Source of the DNA: Allium sativum
Lineage: Eukaryota; Streptophyta; Magnoliopsida; Asparagales; Amaryllidaceae
Reading direction: 5' to 3'
Length of the DNA stretch: 64,000 nt
NCBI GenBank assembly: GCA_030737875.1
Contig: CM060909.1
Coordinates: forward strand, 396,679,124-396,743,123
The translations under genes were made by a program, and so were the position numbers. Shown here one piece after another: positions 21,552 to 34,097 of the stretch (position 1 is its first letter; every line of letters begins with the position of its first letter). The notes beneath the pieces were generated by a model, which saw only the letters and a list, made by a program, of their open reading frames with translations, did no database searches and was not told where the DNA came from.

Positions 21552-24500
21552 TGTAACAACCCGTATTTCGATAACATGATTAACACGAGAATCAAGGCAG
21601 AATTTAATTTTAAATTCTGAATCAAGTGAAACGGGCTATGCCGTTGCGTTCGTCTCGGAAAAATACGCGAAATAGAGTCCGAGTTTTCGGAAATCGGAGT
21701 CCGTATGACCAAGATATGGCCTCGCGAAGTTTCACGAAAAATTCCCAAATTAAAGTATACTTAATTAAGTGAAATGGGTTGCGCAGAGAAATATATATAT
21801 TGATATATATATATATATAATTGAAGATTAAATAAATAAATATGCAAAAATGTTCAAAACAGCGAATTAGGAGAGGGGAATAACAGAACCGGCCGATTTT
21901 TGAGGTCGACCCGAGCCCGCTGGGTCGACTAGGGGTTAATCCAGGGTGTTTGGCTGTCAACCCGTGGGCCGATTCGCTCAAATGCAGATTTTGCATTTGG
22001 ATGGTTCTCATGGTTCATCTTTAATCTAAAGGCCCTAGATGGTTCCTACACTTGACTTCTTCCCCAAGACATGCTTTGATGGCTTGGATTGAATCTAGGT
22101 TTAATCCTATGGCCTAAAACACTTGCCTAATCTATAAATAAGCCCCTAAACCCCCCCTAATCCCTCATTATTCTCTCATGTAACTAAACTATGGCCAAAT
22201 TTCTACTCTCATGGCCTCCACTCAACTATCCTAGCCTCCACTTCATTCCTATGAAAGGTTTCATGATCATGAGAGTGTTAGAGAGTCCCTATGTTAGTAT
22301 GAGAGCTTCTCAAGTTGGTTTCAAGGCAAAAGCTTTGATCTTTGTTCATAAAGAGAGTGTTTTTGTTGATTTGGAGGGTTCATCTTTGGGGTTTTGGGTG
22401 ATGGCATGCATAGGCTTCATCATAAGCTTTGGTTTAATCGATTTAGGCCTTCATAGCAAGGTAAGCCCTTCCCTACTCTTAGGTATTAACTATGAAGTTA
22501 AAAGTTCATGTTGAAAGTTTGGGTTTGATCATTGAGAATGATGCATGCTATCATGTTATGCAAGTTTATGAAGTCATTATCTTGATCTTATGAGCTAAAA
22601 GCCACAACCTTTATGTTGAAATGTTGCATTATGCAACATGAAAACCTTCATAATCATTATGTCAACTTGCATATGAAGTCATAATCCTTATATGATGATA
22701 TATGCGAGTTTCTAGTTATCATTCCATGTCTTTTGTCACCATGATTCGCTTATGTGCCAAGTTTGGGTTTATGCATGTTTTTGAGGCTTAAGAATGTAAC
22801 ATGCAAGCTAATGAACACATTTGTGCCTCATTTGCCACCATGATTAACTTGTGGCTCAATATCCATTTTTGTCATGCCTTTGTCAAGTCTCTTCTTTTAG
22901 TCCATTACGTTGTTGCAAACGTATATGCGAGTTTAAAAGCGTTGGGGTCACATTATGGGGAAAACATAATGACATGAACATGATTTGGGTAAATGGGTAG
23001 AAACATGACAACATGTAACGTTAAATATGACATGTGTTTATACTTGAAAACATAACTTGAAATGTAACATGGAAGTTGACATGTAAGTATGCATAAAAAC
23101 ATAAGCTTGGGAATTTACCTATTAAGTTAGGTCTACCCATTGGGAATTTACCTATTAAGTTAGGTCTACCCAATTGCTTGAAAACTTGACTATGAACATG
23201 ACACTAGACTAAACATGAAGGTGGCCAACTCGAGGTTGGGTTGAGTTTGCAACGTAAAACTACCCGGAACCGACCGGCCTAACTAGTAGTTGCAAACAAT
23301 AGGACCCAATGTGAGAAGTTGGTCATGTTGTGCTTGAACCCGAGGTTAGACCAAGTTGTGGTGTAAATCTACCCGGACCCGCCCGGCTTAACTAGTAACC
23401 ACAACAAAGTCTAATGTGAGAGGTTGGGGTGCATTAAATAATTAATGCCACATAATAGGGTTAAGTTAATTTGATTAATGAGGCTTAACTAAATATCACA
23501 TGGACAAATGGGTTAAGTAATTTGATTAGGCTAATGATACTTAACAAAACATGACAGGGTTGGGTAGGTTAAGTAACTTGATTTGCCTAACGACACTTGA
23601 CCATTTTTATACGACGAGGGGACGGGATTAAGTTAACCAACACTTAATCAATCCAACACGATAACTTGATAAGGTCAAGTGAATTTTCTTAGTAACACTT
23701 AACCGTTTAATACAGTTAATGGATGGGGTTAAGGCAACTCAGACCTAACTAATCTAAACATGGTAATTGGACGGGGTTAAGTTAATTTACACTTAACTAA
23801 TCCAACTCGTTAGTTTGATATGGTTAAGTGACCTATACTTAACCAATCTAATGTGAAAACATGATAAGGCTAAGTCACGAATCACTTGAATACGCTTGAC
23901 CGATTTGACTCGGTAATTTGACAAGGTCAAGTTAATTTATATAATTAACCAATCTAAAATGATAATTAGACGAGGTTAAGTTATGGATTGCTTAATATAC
24001 TTAGCCAACTTGACACATGGTTTGTAGGGTTAAGTCTTGGACTTGGATACTTAGCCAATTTTGACATGGTTTGCAGACGGGCTAAGTTATGAACTTAAGT
24101 GACACTTCCATTAGATAAACCCTAATTCGGAGGATTAGGTAAATAACCATAGTTAACAAGGATTATGGAAATAAGGCTAAGTGGTAAACCTTAGTTAAGG
24201 GAAACTAAGTAATAATTCTTAGTCAAGGAAATTTGGGCCATTTCTTAGATAGATTAGTAACCCGATACGTTAGGTCAACGTTTAAGTATGCGTGTAGGAG
24301 CGGGCTATCTGATTTAGATAAAGGCTCCAGCGAACTGGGTAACGAAGCAGCGGCTTCGGGGAACGTGAGGATATTCTTGGTATCCCTCTGTGAGGTCGCA
24401 GATGATCATCCTGGGCTCACAAGAGGTTAAGGTCTGCGTTAGAGGAACCAAGAGTATGCCTTGGTTGCTATACGAGCGACCTAAAGACTGGGATGGATAG

Positions 24501-25969
24501 CAGTGAGTCGACGAATACATAAGGTGCCCGAGATAGCAAGTTCGTCGATCATCTACCATTTTGAGTCAAGCGTGTACGTACGGAAAGGCAGGGAACACCC
24601 AACAGACCATAATTGCTATCTAATTATGGGTGAGGTAGGCCGTAGGATGTGGGCTGGCCGGAGTGTAGTTCTCATGCAAGATTTTCTCTTGTGTTGCCTT
24701 TCACTAGTTGAGGGAGGGGTCTCGTGGGACCATAGCCACGTGAAGAAAAGCAGACCTTAGTATCTGCATCGGCAGATAAATCTAAAGCTCCCGACCGAGT
24801 CCTGTATTTCTCGTTTTGCCTTGTGACAGGACTCGGATGGCACGATGTGATACATGTGCATACAGTTATAGAAAAACGATTCACGATGAATGCGTGGGAA
24901 AAAGGGCGCGGTTGAGGGTTAGCGTAATCCCTAGTGGCCTAGGTGGTTTAACCCAAACCGAAATACGAAAGCGTGCAATAGGTAAGCGTAATCCCTAGTG
25001 GTGCTAGGTGGCGTAAGTCCTAGTAGTTCAAACGATGATTCATATGGAAGAGCCCAGCTAGAACAAGGGTGACAGTCCAAACGATTTCAAGGATAATACG
25101 ACATGAGGAAGCCCGTACGAGGTACGGCAAAGGACTGAACTTATATACATGGAAAGAAACATATGATTTGAGTAACCTATATATGCGATATATTAGGTTG
25201 ACATGGACCATTACATAACATTGGGCAAGGGACATTCATGGTTAACACATGACGCGGGTTGGGATACTAGTACGAGAGGTGCAGAGCAAAAAATACATGT
25301 TAGAACCAGGAAGAATATACGAAACAGATACCTTGGGATGTTAGACGGGGTAGATACCTTGGGATAGTATACTTGATAGAAATCTGACGATGGGATACTT
25401 TGATTTATCATGATGCCGTAGTTTATCGCGATACCTTAGTTTATCTAAGTTCAATAGTTCACCCTGTTATTTTGATTTAGCTTATCTATCTTGTTGTCAT
25501 GCTTATGTTCATCTCAGTTTCTCATGACAGTTAGCTTTACTAGTTTTTATACTAATAGTAGATAGGGCTTACTCAGTCTTTTTGACTGACCCGTTTTGTT
25601 TCGCCTCTTTTCTTCCGTTTCCCCCCCAGGTTACAGGGAGGAAACAATGCTGTTTAGTTCGGACTTCTTCTGCTTGAAGGTCATCATGGATGGCTTGGAC
25701 TTTTCTTGGCTATGGCTACTTTACTGTTTTTACTTGGGGAATAATTTATGAAAAAGTCTTTATGCTTCTTTACTATTGCAAGACAGGTTTTGATGTACTC
25801 TGATGTAAAAGGCTTTAGACCTTATTTATTCATGTTATGAAAGTTCGATTTTACTTCCGCTATTTTATATGTTCTGCCTTGTGATATTTCTGTGCATGTT
25901 TACCAATAATGCCCCTCTAAAGCTAGTGCATTCCTTTGCGAGTGACCCTAGCGAAGGCGGGGTGTTACA
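21552..25969 (+). repeat. GYP-B 3' LTR
   Basis: 4418 bp, near-identical to 15188-19587. It has 15 extra bases near 24974-24990, inside a small repeat (GCGTAATCCCTAGTGG), that the 5' LTR lacks. TATA box 22131-22142, donor 22461, paired hairpins 23234-23416, array 23458-24105, acceptor 25629. Confidence 0.95.
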
Positions 25970-25974
25970 GAAAG

Positions 25975-26782
25975 ACTGTAGGAAGAAGAAGAAGTTCACT
26001 TGTTATCATTGTGGCGATCCAGGTCATGCTGTCAAGGACTGTCCTAAGAAGCAAGGGCAGAGGGCAGGTTCTACTTCGGGAGGGCAGGTTTATGCTCTCA
26101 TGGCTCCGGGGTAGGAAGAAGGTAGAAAAATTTCTGTCGAAAGTTTGATTTTCTTGTTTGATCATCCTGTCCGTACTTTATTCGATTCTGGTGCATCACA
26201 TTCGTTTATCTCTACATCATTAGTAGAAACACTGCACTTAAATACTAGTCTCGTTGTAGATCCCATTATAGTCTCAAATCATATTGGTGGGTCGACTCAT
26301 TTATCCATGGTTTGTAGGGAATTGAGATTGTCTATCTTAGGCGTTGGTTTTGAATGTAATGCTTTTGTGCTTGGTTTCATGGACTATGGGTTGATCCTAG
26401 GGATGGATTGGCTAGCCAGACATGGTACCATCTTAGATTGTGAACGAAGGGTAGTAAAATTGTTGCTAGTAGTGGAAAGACCCTTGATATTTTTTGTGAC
26501 CCTAGAGGATCGGTGATGCTTAGATATCTTGAGTCACTTGATGCATCCAATGATGATTTACATTCTGTTCATATAGTCCGTGAATATGTTGACGTCTTCG
26601 ATGAGGTGAGGGGTCTACCCCCAAAACATGAGATAGACTTTTGTATTTATCTTGTAGACAATGAAAAACCCGTATCTCTGCTAGTACGCCACATGGAACC
26701 TCATGATAGGAGGGAACTCAATAAGCAAGTAAGGGTGTTGCTTGAGAATGGGTTCATAAGACGTAGTATATCGGAGTGGGGT
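25975..26782 (+). pseudogene. GYP-A gag end, protease and start of RT
   Basis: Continues GYP-A after GYP-B. A complete second CCHC zinc knuckle lies at 26001-26042. A stop at about 26112 closes gag. The retropepsin-type aspartic protease has its catalytic DSGA at 26184-26195 and the downstream motif LILGMDWL. A frameshift near 26460-26515 moves to another frame for the RT lead-in (EIDFCIYLVDN ... NGFIRRSISEWG). It stops at 26782, where GYP-C is inserted; RT resumes at 46702. The gag-pol proteins would process and copy the element; here they cannot be made. Confidence 0.9.
26778..26782. repeat. Target site duplication of GYP-C, left copy (GGGGT)
   Basis: GGGGT at 26778-26782 recurs at 46697-46701 after the far end of GYP-C, where the RT sequence of GYP-A resumes. 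Confidence 0.93.
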
Positions 26783-27034
26783 TGTAACAACCCGTATTTT
26801 GATAACGTGTTATAACTATAAATCAAGGCAGAATTAATTTTTAAATTAAGAATCAAGGGCAACGGGTTACGCCATTACGTTCGTCTTGAAATTCTGCTTG
26901 GAAACGAGTCCGAGTTTTCGAAAATCGGAGTCCGTTTGACCAAGTTATGACCCTTCGAAGTTTCAGGAATTTTCAAGTTCAAAAACAGCTCAGAATTCGA
27001 ATTCAAATTTCGAATTCAAACCCCAGAACGGACT

Positions 27035-27054
27035 GGGAGGGAAATTTCCCGCCC
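27035..27054 (+). promoter_or_regulatory. E2F-like palindrome in GYP-C U3
   Basis: GGGAGGGAAATTTCCCGCCC; the 3' LTR copy (34971-34990) has GGGCGGGAAATTTCCCGTCC. Both resemble two inverted TTTCCCGCC sites, the known E2F/DP binding motif. It lies about 155 bp upstream of the TATA box. Binding is inferred from the motif only. Confidence 0.5.
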
Positions 27055-27206
27055 AGGACCAGGTCGACCTGGGGGTCGACCATAGTGTTGACCTGCCCAG
27101 GACCAGGTCGACCATACTATCGACCTGGTGGCCGAGCCCACTTTTGAAGCTGGGTTCACTCTGATTTTCTTGGTCTCGTTTTCTATCCAGATTCATTTAC
27201 CTGACC

Positions 27207-27217
27207 CTATATAAACA
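27207..27217 (+). promoter_or_regulatory. TATA box of GYP-C 5' LTR
   Basis: CTATATAAACA, repeated at 35155-35165 in the 3' LTR. Confidence 0.75.
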
Positions 27218-28138
27218 GTCCCTAACCCTGGTCTCTCTACACAAATTCCCTCTGGCCTTATGCTACTAAAAGTCTGGTTGAAAAGTTAGAGAAAAGGGAT
27301 TGCTTCTTCTCCAACAAGACTACGTGTAGAGTTTTGCTGTTTGGGGGATTTCTGTTAGACTCAAGATTCTACATTACCTCTTTTGTTTTCTAATTCTCAA
27401 ACCACGATCTGTAAGCCCCAGTTACTTTTAGAACTAAACTTTAAACTTAATATGGACATGTTGTAAATTAAAATTGAACCTAAGTATGATAATTATCTTG
27501 GATCTATCATTGTATATCTTGGGTCTATTATTGTTCCTTTTGGATCTATTATTTGGGATCTACTATTATTCACCTTGGATCTATTCATCTTGAATCTTGA
27601 CTTGTGGGAATATTTATATGAAATTGATTTTGGGGCCTAAACATGTTGTAAACCTAAACCCCTCATGTCCATGATGTTAACATGCCTGTGATGTTGAATT
27701 AGTTGTTATTCACAAGTTTGGGGTTATTATCTTATGTCAACTGTTACCATGAATATCACCCTATTTTGCTAGGTTAGATATTTGAGACCACTATTCCATA
27801 TGCCAGTATTGTTGTAGTCATTTATCTCAAGTTATACCATACTTGACTTATCATCACTTTTGCCACCTTATGCCCGTTCTTTCTATGTTATTCCCTAATT
27901 AGATTTGTTTGTATCGATTCAAATTCACGTGCGATGGGAATACGATTTGGGTAGATTAGGCAAACCTGAATTTACTATAAACTTGTAATGTGAACATTGT
28001 TATAACTTGAACCTGGATATGTACATGAACTTGACACGATTTGACATGAAACATGACATGAAAACTTGACATGAATTTAGAATCGAAACTTGAACCTGGA
28101 CATGACACTTAGAATAAACTTGAACATGGCCAACTCGA

Positions 28139-28322
28139 GGTTGGGTTCAGTTTGCAGTATAAATCTGCCAGGAACTGCCCGTCGAATCCAGTAACTGCAA
28201 ACAATAGGACCCAATGTGGGTAGTTGGTCATATCGCGCTTGAAACCCGAGGTTAGACTAGGTTGTGGTGTAAATCTGCCCAGACCCGCCCGGCACATCTA
28301 GTAACCACAACAAAGTCTAATG
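28139..28322 (+). other. Tandem paired hairpins in GYP-C 5' LTR
   Basis: Unit 1: arms GTTTGCAGT and ACTGCAAAC with outer TTGGGT/ACCCAA. Unit 2: arms GTTGTGGT and ACCACAAC with outer GGTTAGACT/AGTCTAATG. The 3' LTR copy is at 36086-36269. Confidence 0.75.
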
Positions 28323-28373
28323 TGAGAGGTTGGGGTGCATTAATTTATTCAATGCCATAGGATAGGGTTAAGT

Positions 28374-28515
28374 CATGAACAACTTGAATATACTTAACCA
28401 ATTTGACATGACGATTTGATAGGGTTAAGTCATTAACCGCTTGAACACACTTAACCAACTTGATACATGATTTGGATAGGGTTAAGTCACAAATTTGAAT
28501 GACAACACTTAACCC
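28374..28515 (+). repeat. Three GGGTTAAGT ... ACTTAACC units in GYP-C 5' LTR
   Basis: Three units of about 60 bp opening GGGTTAAGTCA and closing ACTTAACC, like those in the longer GYP-B array. The 3' LTR copy is at about 36311-36463. Confidence 0.65.
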
Positions 28516-29134
28516 ATTAGAAACCCTAGTTACGCGGTCCTTTTCAGTAGTAATCCACTTAGATGTATCATGATACCCTCATACAAGGCAGGGTGGGGCA
28601 CGATTACTGGGATGATTGTAAGCGACCAGAACGACGGCTGAGTAGGTGCGCCATTGTAGGTTCAGGCGGACTATGATCGTGCAAGTAGTCCGGAGTTGAA
28701 AAAGCGGGCATTGGGCACCAGTAGGTTTACACTGTGCGTGCTTGATTCGTGTCAGTGGTTGGCACTCTAGGGCTTGATACACCCTAGGGTGGACCTGGCA
28801 CAGGTGACTACATTTCGTGATTGGGCCATATGACACAGACACATGACGAGCTAAAACTTGTAGGGAGCCGATCGATTAATAGATCGTACCGTAGGACCCC
28901 GTAATGGGTCACTTCATGATATTGGGCCAAGGGATCATTTCATGGTTAATACTTGACATGGGTTAGAATACTAGTACAGTGGTGCAGCGAATCTTGAATA
29001 TGCGATGCTAGACTTGATTTATCTTGTTATCTTAGTTATCTTGCCAGACTTATTATCATCCCTATGTTTACTTTCCGTTTACTTATGTCCTGTTAACTTT
29101 ACTAGTATTTATACTGAAAGTCACTAGGACTTAC

Positions 29135-29191
29135 CAGTCTTTATTACTGACCCTTTTTCTTTCGCATCGTTTTCTTTCGTTTTCCCCCCAG
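29135..29191 (+). other. Acceptor-proximal hairpin and pyrimidine tract, GYP-C 5' LTR
   Basis: CAGT-CTTTATT-ACTG at 29135-29149, then a T/C-rich tract ending CAG at 29191. Confidence 0.6.
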
Positions 29192-29497
29192 GTTCTCAGG
29201 GAGGAAACTCTAGCACTTAGCTTGGATTTCTCTTGCTTTTTGTCAGCTCATGTACGGTTTGGTCTTGGGCTATGCTATGGCTGCATTTATGCTATCTTTG
29301 GGGAATAAATTACTTTCATCATTTTAAGTTTATGCTTCTTTATTTAGAACTTGATGTAATGGAATAATTTGTACTTTGGATATATGAGGTTTTGACTCTT
29401 TTCTTGAAAGTAATGAAATTTGGTTTTTAATTTCTACCGTTGCTTTATTTATGTTCTGCCTTGTGATATCTCTATGTATGTTTACCTAGATAATACT

Positions 29498-29545
29498 CCA
29501 CCAAAACTAGTGAATTCCCTTTGTGAGTGACCCTAGCAAAGGTGG
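29498..29545 (+). other. LTR-end hairpin, GYP-C 5' LTR
   Basis: CCACCAAAACTAG pairs imperfectly with CTAGCAAAGGTGG around the shared loop (AATTCCCTTTGTGAGTGACC). Confidence 0.6.
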
Positions 29546-29554
29546 GGTGTTACA

Positions 29555-29743
29555 TTTGGTATCAGAGTAGAAGGTTACCGGACGGGGCAAAAGTTTTTAG
29601 AACCTTCTATAACTATTTTCCAAAACCGTTTATAACGAAGCATTTTTCAATAAAAGTTTTATGTTTAAAAAGGCTATTCCCCAAAAGCCATTAGCACTTT
29701 CCTTTGTTTCCTCGTTTGAATCTTTTTCTTTTCGTTTTTCAGC
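29555..29743 (+). other. GYP-C primer site and leader
   Basis: Primer site TGGTATCAGAGT at 29557-29568, one base off the sister elements. The rest of the leader is A/T-rich with a run of C/T just before the gag ATG. Confidence 0.85.
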
Positions 29744-32700
29744 ATGTCTGACCTTAACCTTCCTGAGGAAGTATCCGTACCTAGAAGATTCCGAAGGTAC
29801 TTGGAGGCTAAAGCCAACGGCGCGGGCCCGACAGACATCCCTCCTCCTCCTCCCCCAGTGGTCGCGGTTCCTCCTCCTCCTCTTGGTACCGCCTTTGCCA
29901 AAATATGCAAAGACTTTAAAGCAATGGGCGGCAAGAACTTCGTTGGAACTGAAACCTTCGTTGAGGCACGAAACTGGCTAAAGGAGACTGAAGACTTGTT
30001 TATTATCTTCGATGTGTAGGATCATAGGAAAGTTCAGTTGGCAGCATGGTTGTTGAAAGAGGAAGCTGCATTTTGGTGGGAGGTCATCAACGCTACCAGG
30101 CCAGTTGAGACTTGGGCAGACTTTAGAAAGAGGTTTGGGCTTAAATTCTTATCGTCAGCAGAAGAGAACCTTCAGATGGAGAGGTTCCTAGCACTCAAGC
30201 AAGGGGACATGTCTGTTAGGGAGTACGTGAATTGTTTTAATCAGCTTGCTCGGTTCGGTTTGGACTTGGTCAACACGGCCTAGATAAAGGCTGTACGCTT
30301 TGCTCGAGGATTGAACGAGCCACTACACAGTTTGGCCATAACTCATATACCCATGGGGGCGACCTTTGAAAGCTTGGTAGATATGGCTCTACTTCATGAG
30401 GAAGACAAGAATAGCAAGAAGGAGGTTAAGCCTAATGAGACTCAGAATAAGAAAGTTGACTTCAAGAAGGGAGGCAACAAGAATAACAAGAATAATAAGG
30501 GCAACAACAACAATAATAACAAGGCACGTGAGACAAGGAAGTGTAACTTTTGTGGGATTACGGGGCATATAGCCAAGGACTGTAGAAAGAAGAAGAGAAA
30601 GTTGGGTGAATGCTTTCATTGCGGGGATACTGGACACTTCAGTAAGGATTGCCCTAATAAGCAAGGACAGGGGCAAGGGCAGACCCAGCGAGCAGAAACT
30701 TATGGAGGGCAGTTGCATGCTCTCAACACCACTCCAGCTCTTGACCAAGGTAGTAATATTTCTGTTGAAAGCCTTGTTTACATTTCTGACTTTCCTGTTC
30801 GAACCTTATTTGACTCTGGCGCATCGCATACTTTTATTTCTTCTGATATTGTTGAAAATCTGCACCTAAGTACTAGTCTAGTTAAGGATCCCGTTAGTGT
30901 TTCAAATCCAATTGGGGGCTCTGCCCATTTATCTATGATGTGTGTGGATTTGAGGATTTCTATCTTAAGCGTAGAATTCACGTGTAATGCTTATGTTCTC
31001 GGATTTATGGGATACGGTTTGATCCTAGGTATGGATTGGTTGTCCAATTATGGAGCCATTCTTGACTGTGAACGAAGGGTAGTGAGGCTCATGACTCGCC
31101 TTGGTAATACCCTTGAAATTTCTTGTAACCCTAAGGGTCCCGTCATGTTGTGTTATCTTGAATCTCTTGACTCGTCTATTGACAATTTGCAATCTATAAG
31201 AGTGGTCCGAGAATATCCAGATGTCTTTGATGAGGTGAAGGGGTTACCTCCTAAACGCAAGATAGACTTCCGAATTTATCTTGTTGATAATGCCAAGCCA
31301 GTTTCATTGCCCGTTAGGCACACGGCCCCGTGAGAAAGAAGAGAGCTCAGTAAACAAGTTAAGGAGTTGCTTGAGAAAAATTTCATAAGACAAAGCATTT
31401 CTGAATGGGGTGCTCCGGTGGTATTCGCTACTAAGGCGGATGGTTCGCTTCGTCTATGCGTAGATTATCGTGAGTTAAACAAGCTAACTAAGAAAAATAG
31501 ACACCCACTACCAAGAATCGACGATTTGTTTGACCAGCTTGCAGGAGCGTCTGTTTTCTCTCAACTCGATCTAGCCACGAGATTCCATCAGCTTAGAGTG
31601 GCTGAGGATAGTATTGACAAGACTGCATTTAGGACTCCAGATGGTTTCTTCGAATGGCTCGTCATGCCTTTTGGATTAACAAATGCACCCACATACTTTG
31701 TAGATTTGATGAGTAGGGTGTTTAGGGAGTTCCTTAACAAATTTGTGGTAGTTTTCGTGGATGATATTTTGATCTTCTCAAAGGATGAGGAAGAACATGC
31801 TAGACATCTCAAGGAAGTTATGGATACGCTTAGGGCACACAAGTTAAAGGCTAAGTTCTCCAAATGCCATTTTTGGAGAAAGGAAGTTCGGTTTCTTGGA
31901 CATGTAGTTTCTAAGCAAGGCATAGCCGTGGACACCGCAAAGGTAGTTGCGGTGCAAGACTGGAAAGTTCCTAAGAACGCAACTGAAGTGAGAAGCTTTG
32001 TCGGTTTGGCAGGCTACTATAGGAAGTTCATTAAGGATTTCGCTAAGATTTCAGCTCCTCTTACTAGGTTAACAAAGAAAAACCTAGCGTTTGCATGGGA
32101 CATAGAATGTGAGATTGCTTTTTCAGAGACTCAAGAGAGTCCTCACCACAGCTCCAGTTTTGTCATTACCCGATGGAGGTAAGATGTTTACCGTGTACAC
32201 AGATGCATGTGGCACGGGATTAGGCGCAGTCCTAATGCAAGAAGGGAAAGTGATTTGCTATGGGGGTAGACAACTTAAAGTTCATGAGAAGAACTATCCC
32301 ACACATGACTTGGAGTTGGCGGCGATCGTTTTTGCACTTAAATCTTGGTGCCATTATCTTCTAGGGGAGAGGTTCGAGCTGTATACCGACCACAAACCGC
32401 TTAAGTACCTCTTCTCACAGAAAGATTTGAATCTGAGACAACAGCGGTGGATGGAATTCTTGGCATCATATGACTTCAATATAGCTTATACCCTTGGCAA
32501 GGGGAACGTGGTGGTAGATGCGCTAAGTAGGAAAAGGTTGACTTTGATCCCCTTGTTTGTTGAAAGGAAATGTCTAGAGTTTATAGCAACCTTTGATTTT
32601 ACACCTGCTATTGAGTCATTGACTGTTACGTTAGCATCTCTTGAGCTAAGACCTACACTCCACCAAGTAGGGACTTCACAGAAGGAAGACCCACAGATAG

Positions 32701-34097
32701 TCGAGATTATGAACAAGTTGATTAGTGGTGAGACGTCAAGTCACCTCGGTAGGTATGCCATAGATGACAAGGGATGGCTTAGGCGCGACGGAAGGCTATG
32801 TGTCCCACAAGTGGGAGAATTAGTAAATAAAGTTCTCGAAGAGGCGCATCACTCGAAGATGACTATACATCCCGGAGGGGATAAGATGTACAGAGATATG
32901 AAACACATTTTCTTTTGGGCTGGAATGAATAAGGACGTGGCAGAGTTCATTTCAAAGTGCAAGGTGTGCCAACAAGTAAAGGCCGAGTCGAAGAAGCCTG
33001 GTGGGCTATTACATCCTTTGGAGGTTCCGCGATGGAAGTGGGAGGGTATCTCTATGGATTTCGTGGATGGATTGCCTAGGTCAAGGAAGAGAAATACTAG
33101 CATATGGGTTATAGTAGATAGACTCGCGAAAAGTGCTCACTTCATTTCGGTGAAAAGCAATAGGACCGCATCATGGCTAGCGTCTATTTACCTTCGAGAG
33201 GTAGTACGGTTGCACGGGGTTCCTTCTAGTATAGTTAGTGATCGTGACCCGATTTTCACTAGCCAGTTTTGGAATAGTCTGCAAGAAGCAATGGGTACAC
33301 GACTGAGTTTAAGCACGGCCTATCACCCGCATACCGATGGACAAACCGAAAGGGTAAATAGGGTACTAGAGGATCTTTTGAGACTATGCATTCTTGATTT
33401 TGGTGGTACTTGGGAAGACCATCTCCCTCTCGTGGAGTTTGCATTCAATAATAGCTACCAAGCTAGCATAGGAATGGCACCGTTCGAAGCCTTGTATGGA
33501 AGACCGTGCAAGTCACCAACTTGTTGGTGGGAGTCGACAGACAAGCTTATACTTGGGCCTGACATGATAAGAGACACTTCTGAGAAGGTTGAGTTGATAC
33601 AAAGACGGATGAAAACGGCCCAAGATAGACAGAAATCTTATGCGGACAAGAGAAGGACAGACCTAGAGTTCGAAGTCGGAGATATAGTCTTTATAAAAGT
33701 TTCTCCTTTACGCAATGTGGTTCGTTTTGGAGAGGTTGGAAAGCTAGCACCAAGGTTTGTAGGACCGTTCCCTATCACTGAGAGGATTGGGCAGATGGCC
33801 TATAAGGTAGACTTACCCGAGAAGCTGACCGGAGTACACAATGTCTTTCACGTCTTGCATCTCCGAAAGTGCTTACATGAGTCGGCCGAAGTGGTTGAGC
33901 CAAGCATCCTTGAAGGCGTAGAAGTGGAAAAAGAAGCAACATTACGGCGAGTTCCGATTCGTATCTTAGGAACGGAGATCAAGAAGCTAAGGAATCGAGA
34001 AGTCAAGCTAGTAAAAGTACAGTGGAGTGAAGCCCAAGAAGACGCAACTTGGGAAACAAAAGAGAAGATACGCGCGCTTTACCCATTTCTTTTTTAG
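29744..34097 (+). pseudogene. GYP-C gag-pol polyprotein, chromovirus type, nearly intact
   Basis: One frame from ATG 29744 to about 32120, then a one-base shift to the frame closing at 34095-34097. Order: gag core (WWEV near codon 112), two CCHC knuckles (codons 267-280 and 290-303), protease with DSGA at 30812-30823, RT with FVDD at 31754-31765, RNase H (YTDACGTG, Asp at 32202), integrase with HHCC zinc region (about 32847-32970) and catalytic Asp 33057, Asp 33240 and Glu 33348 (35 residues between the last two), a GPY/F-like module (VGPFPITERIGQMAYKV) and a chromodomain (about 33940-34080) ending in VKVQW ... ATWE. Lesions: TAG at 30017, TAG at 30281, TGA at 31331, and one extra T in the run 32119-32123. 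The chromodomain would steer integration by reading chromatin marks. All catalytic residues I can place are present, so loss of function came from few, late mutations. Confidence 0.95.

Larger units (their letters stand above)
15188..25969 (+). mobile_element. GYP-B: non-autonomous chromovirus derivative, young
   Basis: 10782 bp. LTRs 15188-19587 and 21552-25969, duplication GAAAG. The interior is only 1964 bp and has no usable gene, just ordered scraps of protease, RT, integrase and chromodomain. By eye I count roughly 15-20 substitutions plus a few indels between the 4.4-kb LTRs, far fewer than in GYP-A, so it inserted recently. It must have been copied by enzymes from a related autonomous element. 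Confidence 0.93.
27411..29191 (+). other. Predicted leader intron in GYP-C 5' LTR
   Basis: Donor CT|GTAAGC at 27411, followed by CCCCAGTTACTTTTAG, which aligns with the sequence after the GYP-A and GYP-D donors. The acceptor tract ends CAG at 29191, followed by GTT. Both sites are kept in the 3' LTR (35359 and 37139), with an identical length of 1781 bp. Confidence 0.5.
26783..29554 (+). repeat. GYP-C 5' LTR
   Basis: 2772 bp, TGTAACAACC to GTGTTACA; partner 34719-37380 plus 46575-46696 (2784 bp). Contents: conserved U3 start, an E2F-like palindrome, GGTCGACC motifs, TATA box (27207-27217), donor-like site, paired hairpins, three GGGTTAAGT units, an acceptor-like tract and an end hairpin. No gene. 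Confidence 0.95.

Noticed and set aside
29674..29934. Glycine-rich minus-strand frame of 86 codons
   Set aside because: It is the complement of the proline-rich gag N-terminus of GYP-C.
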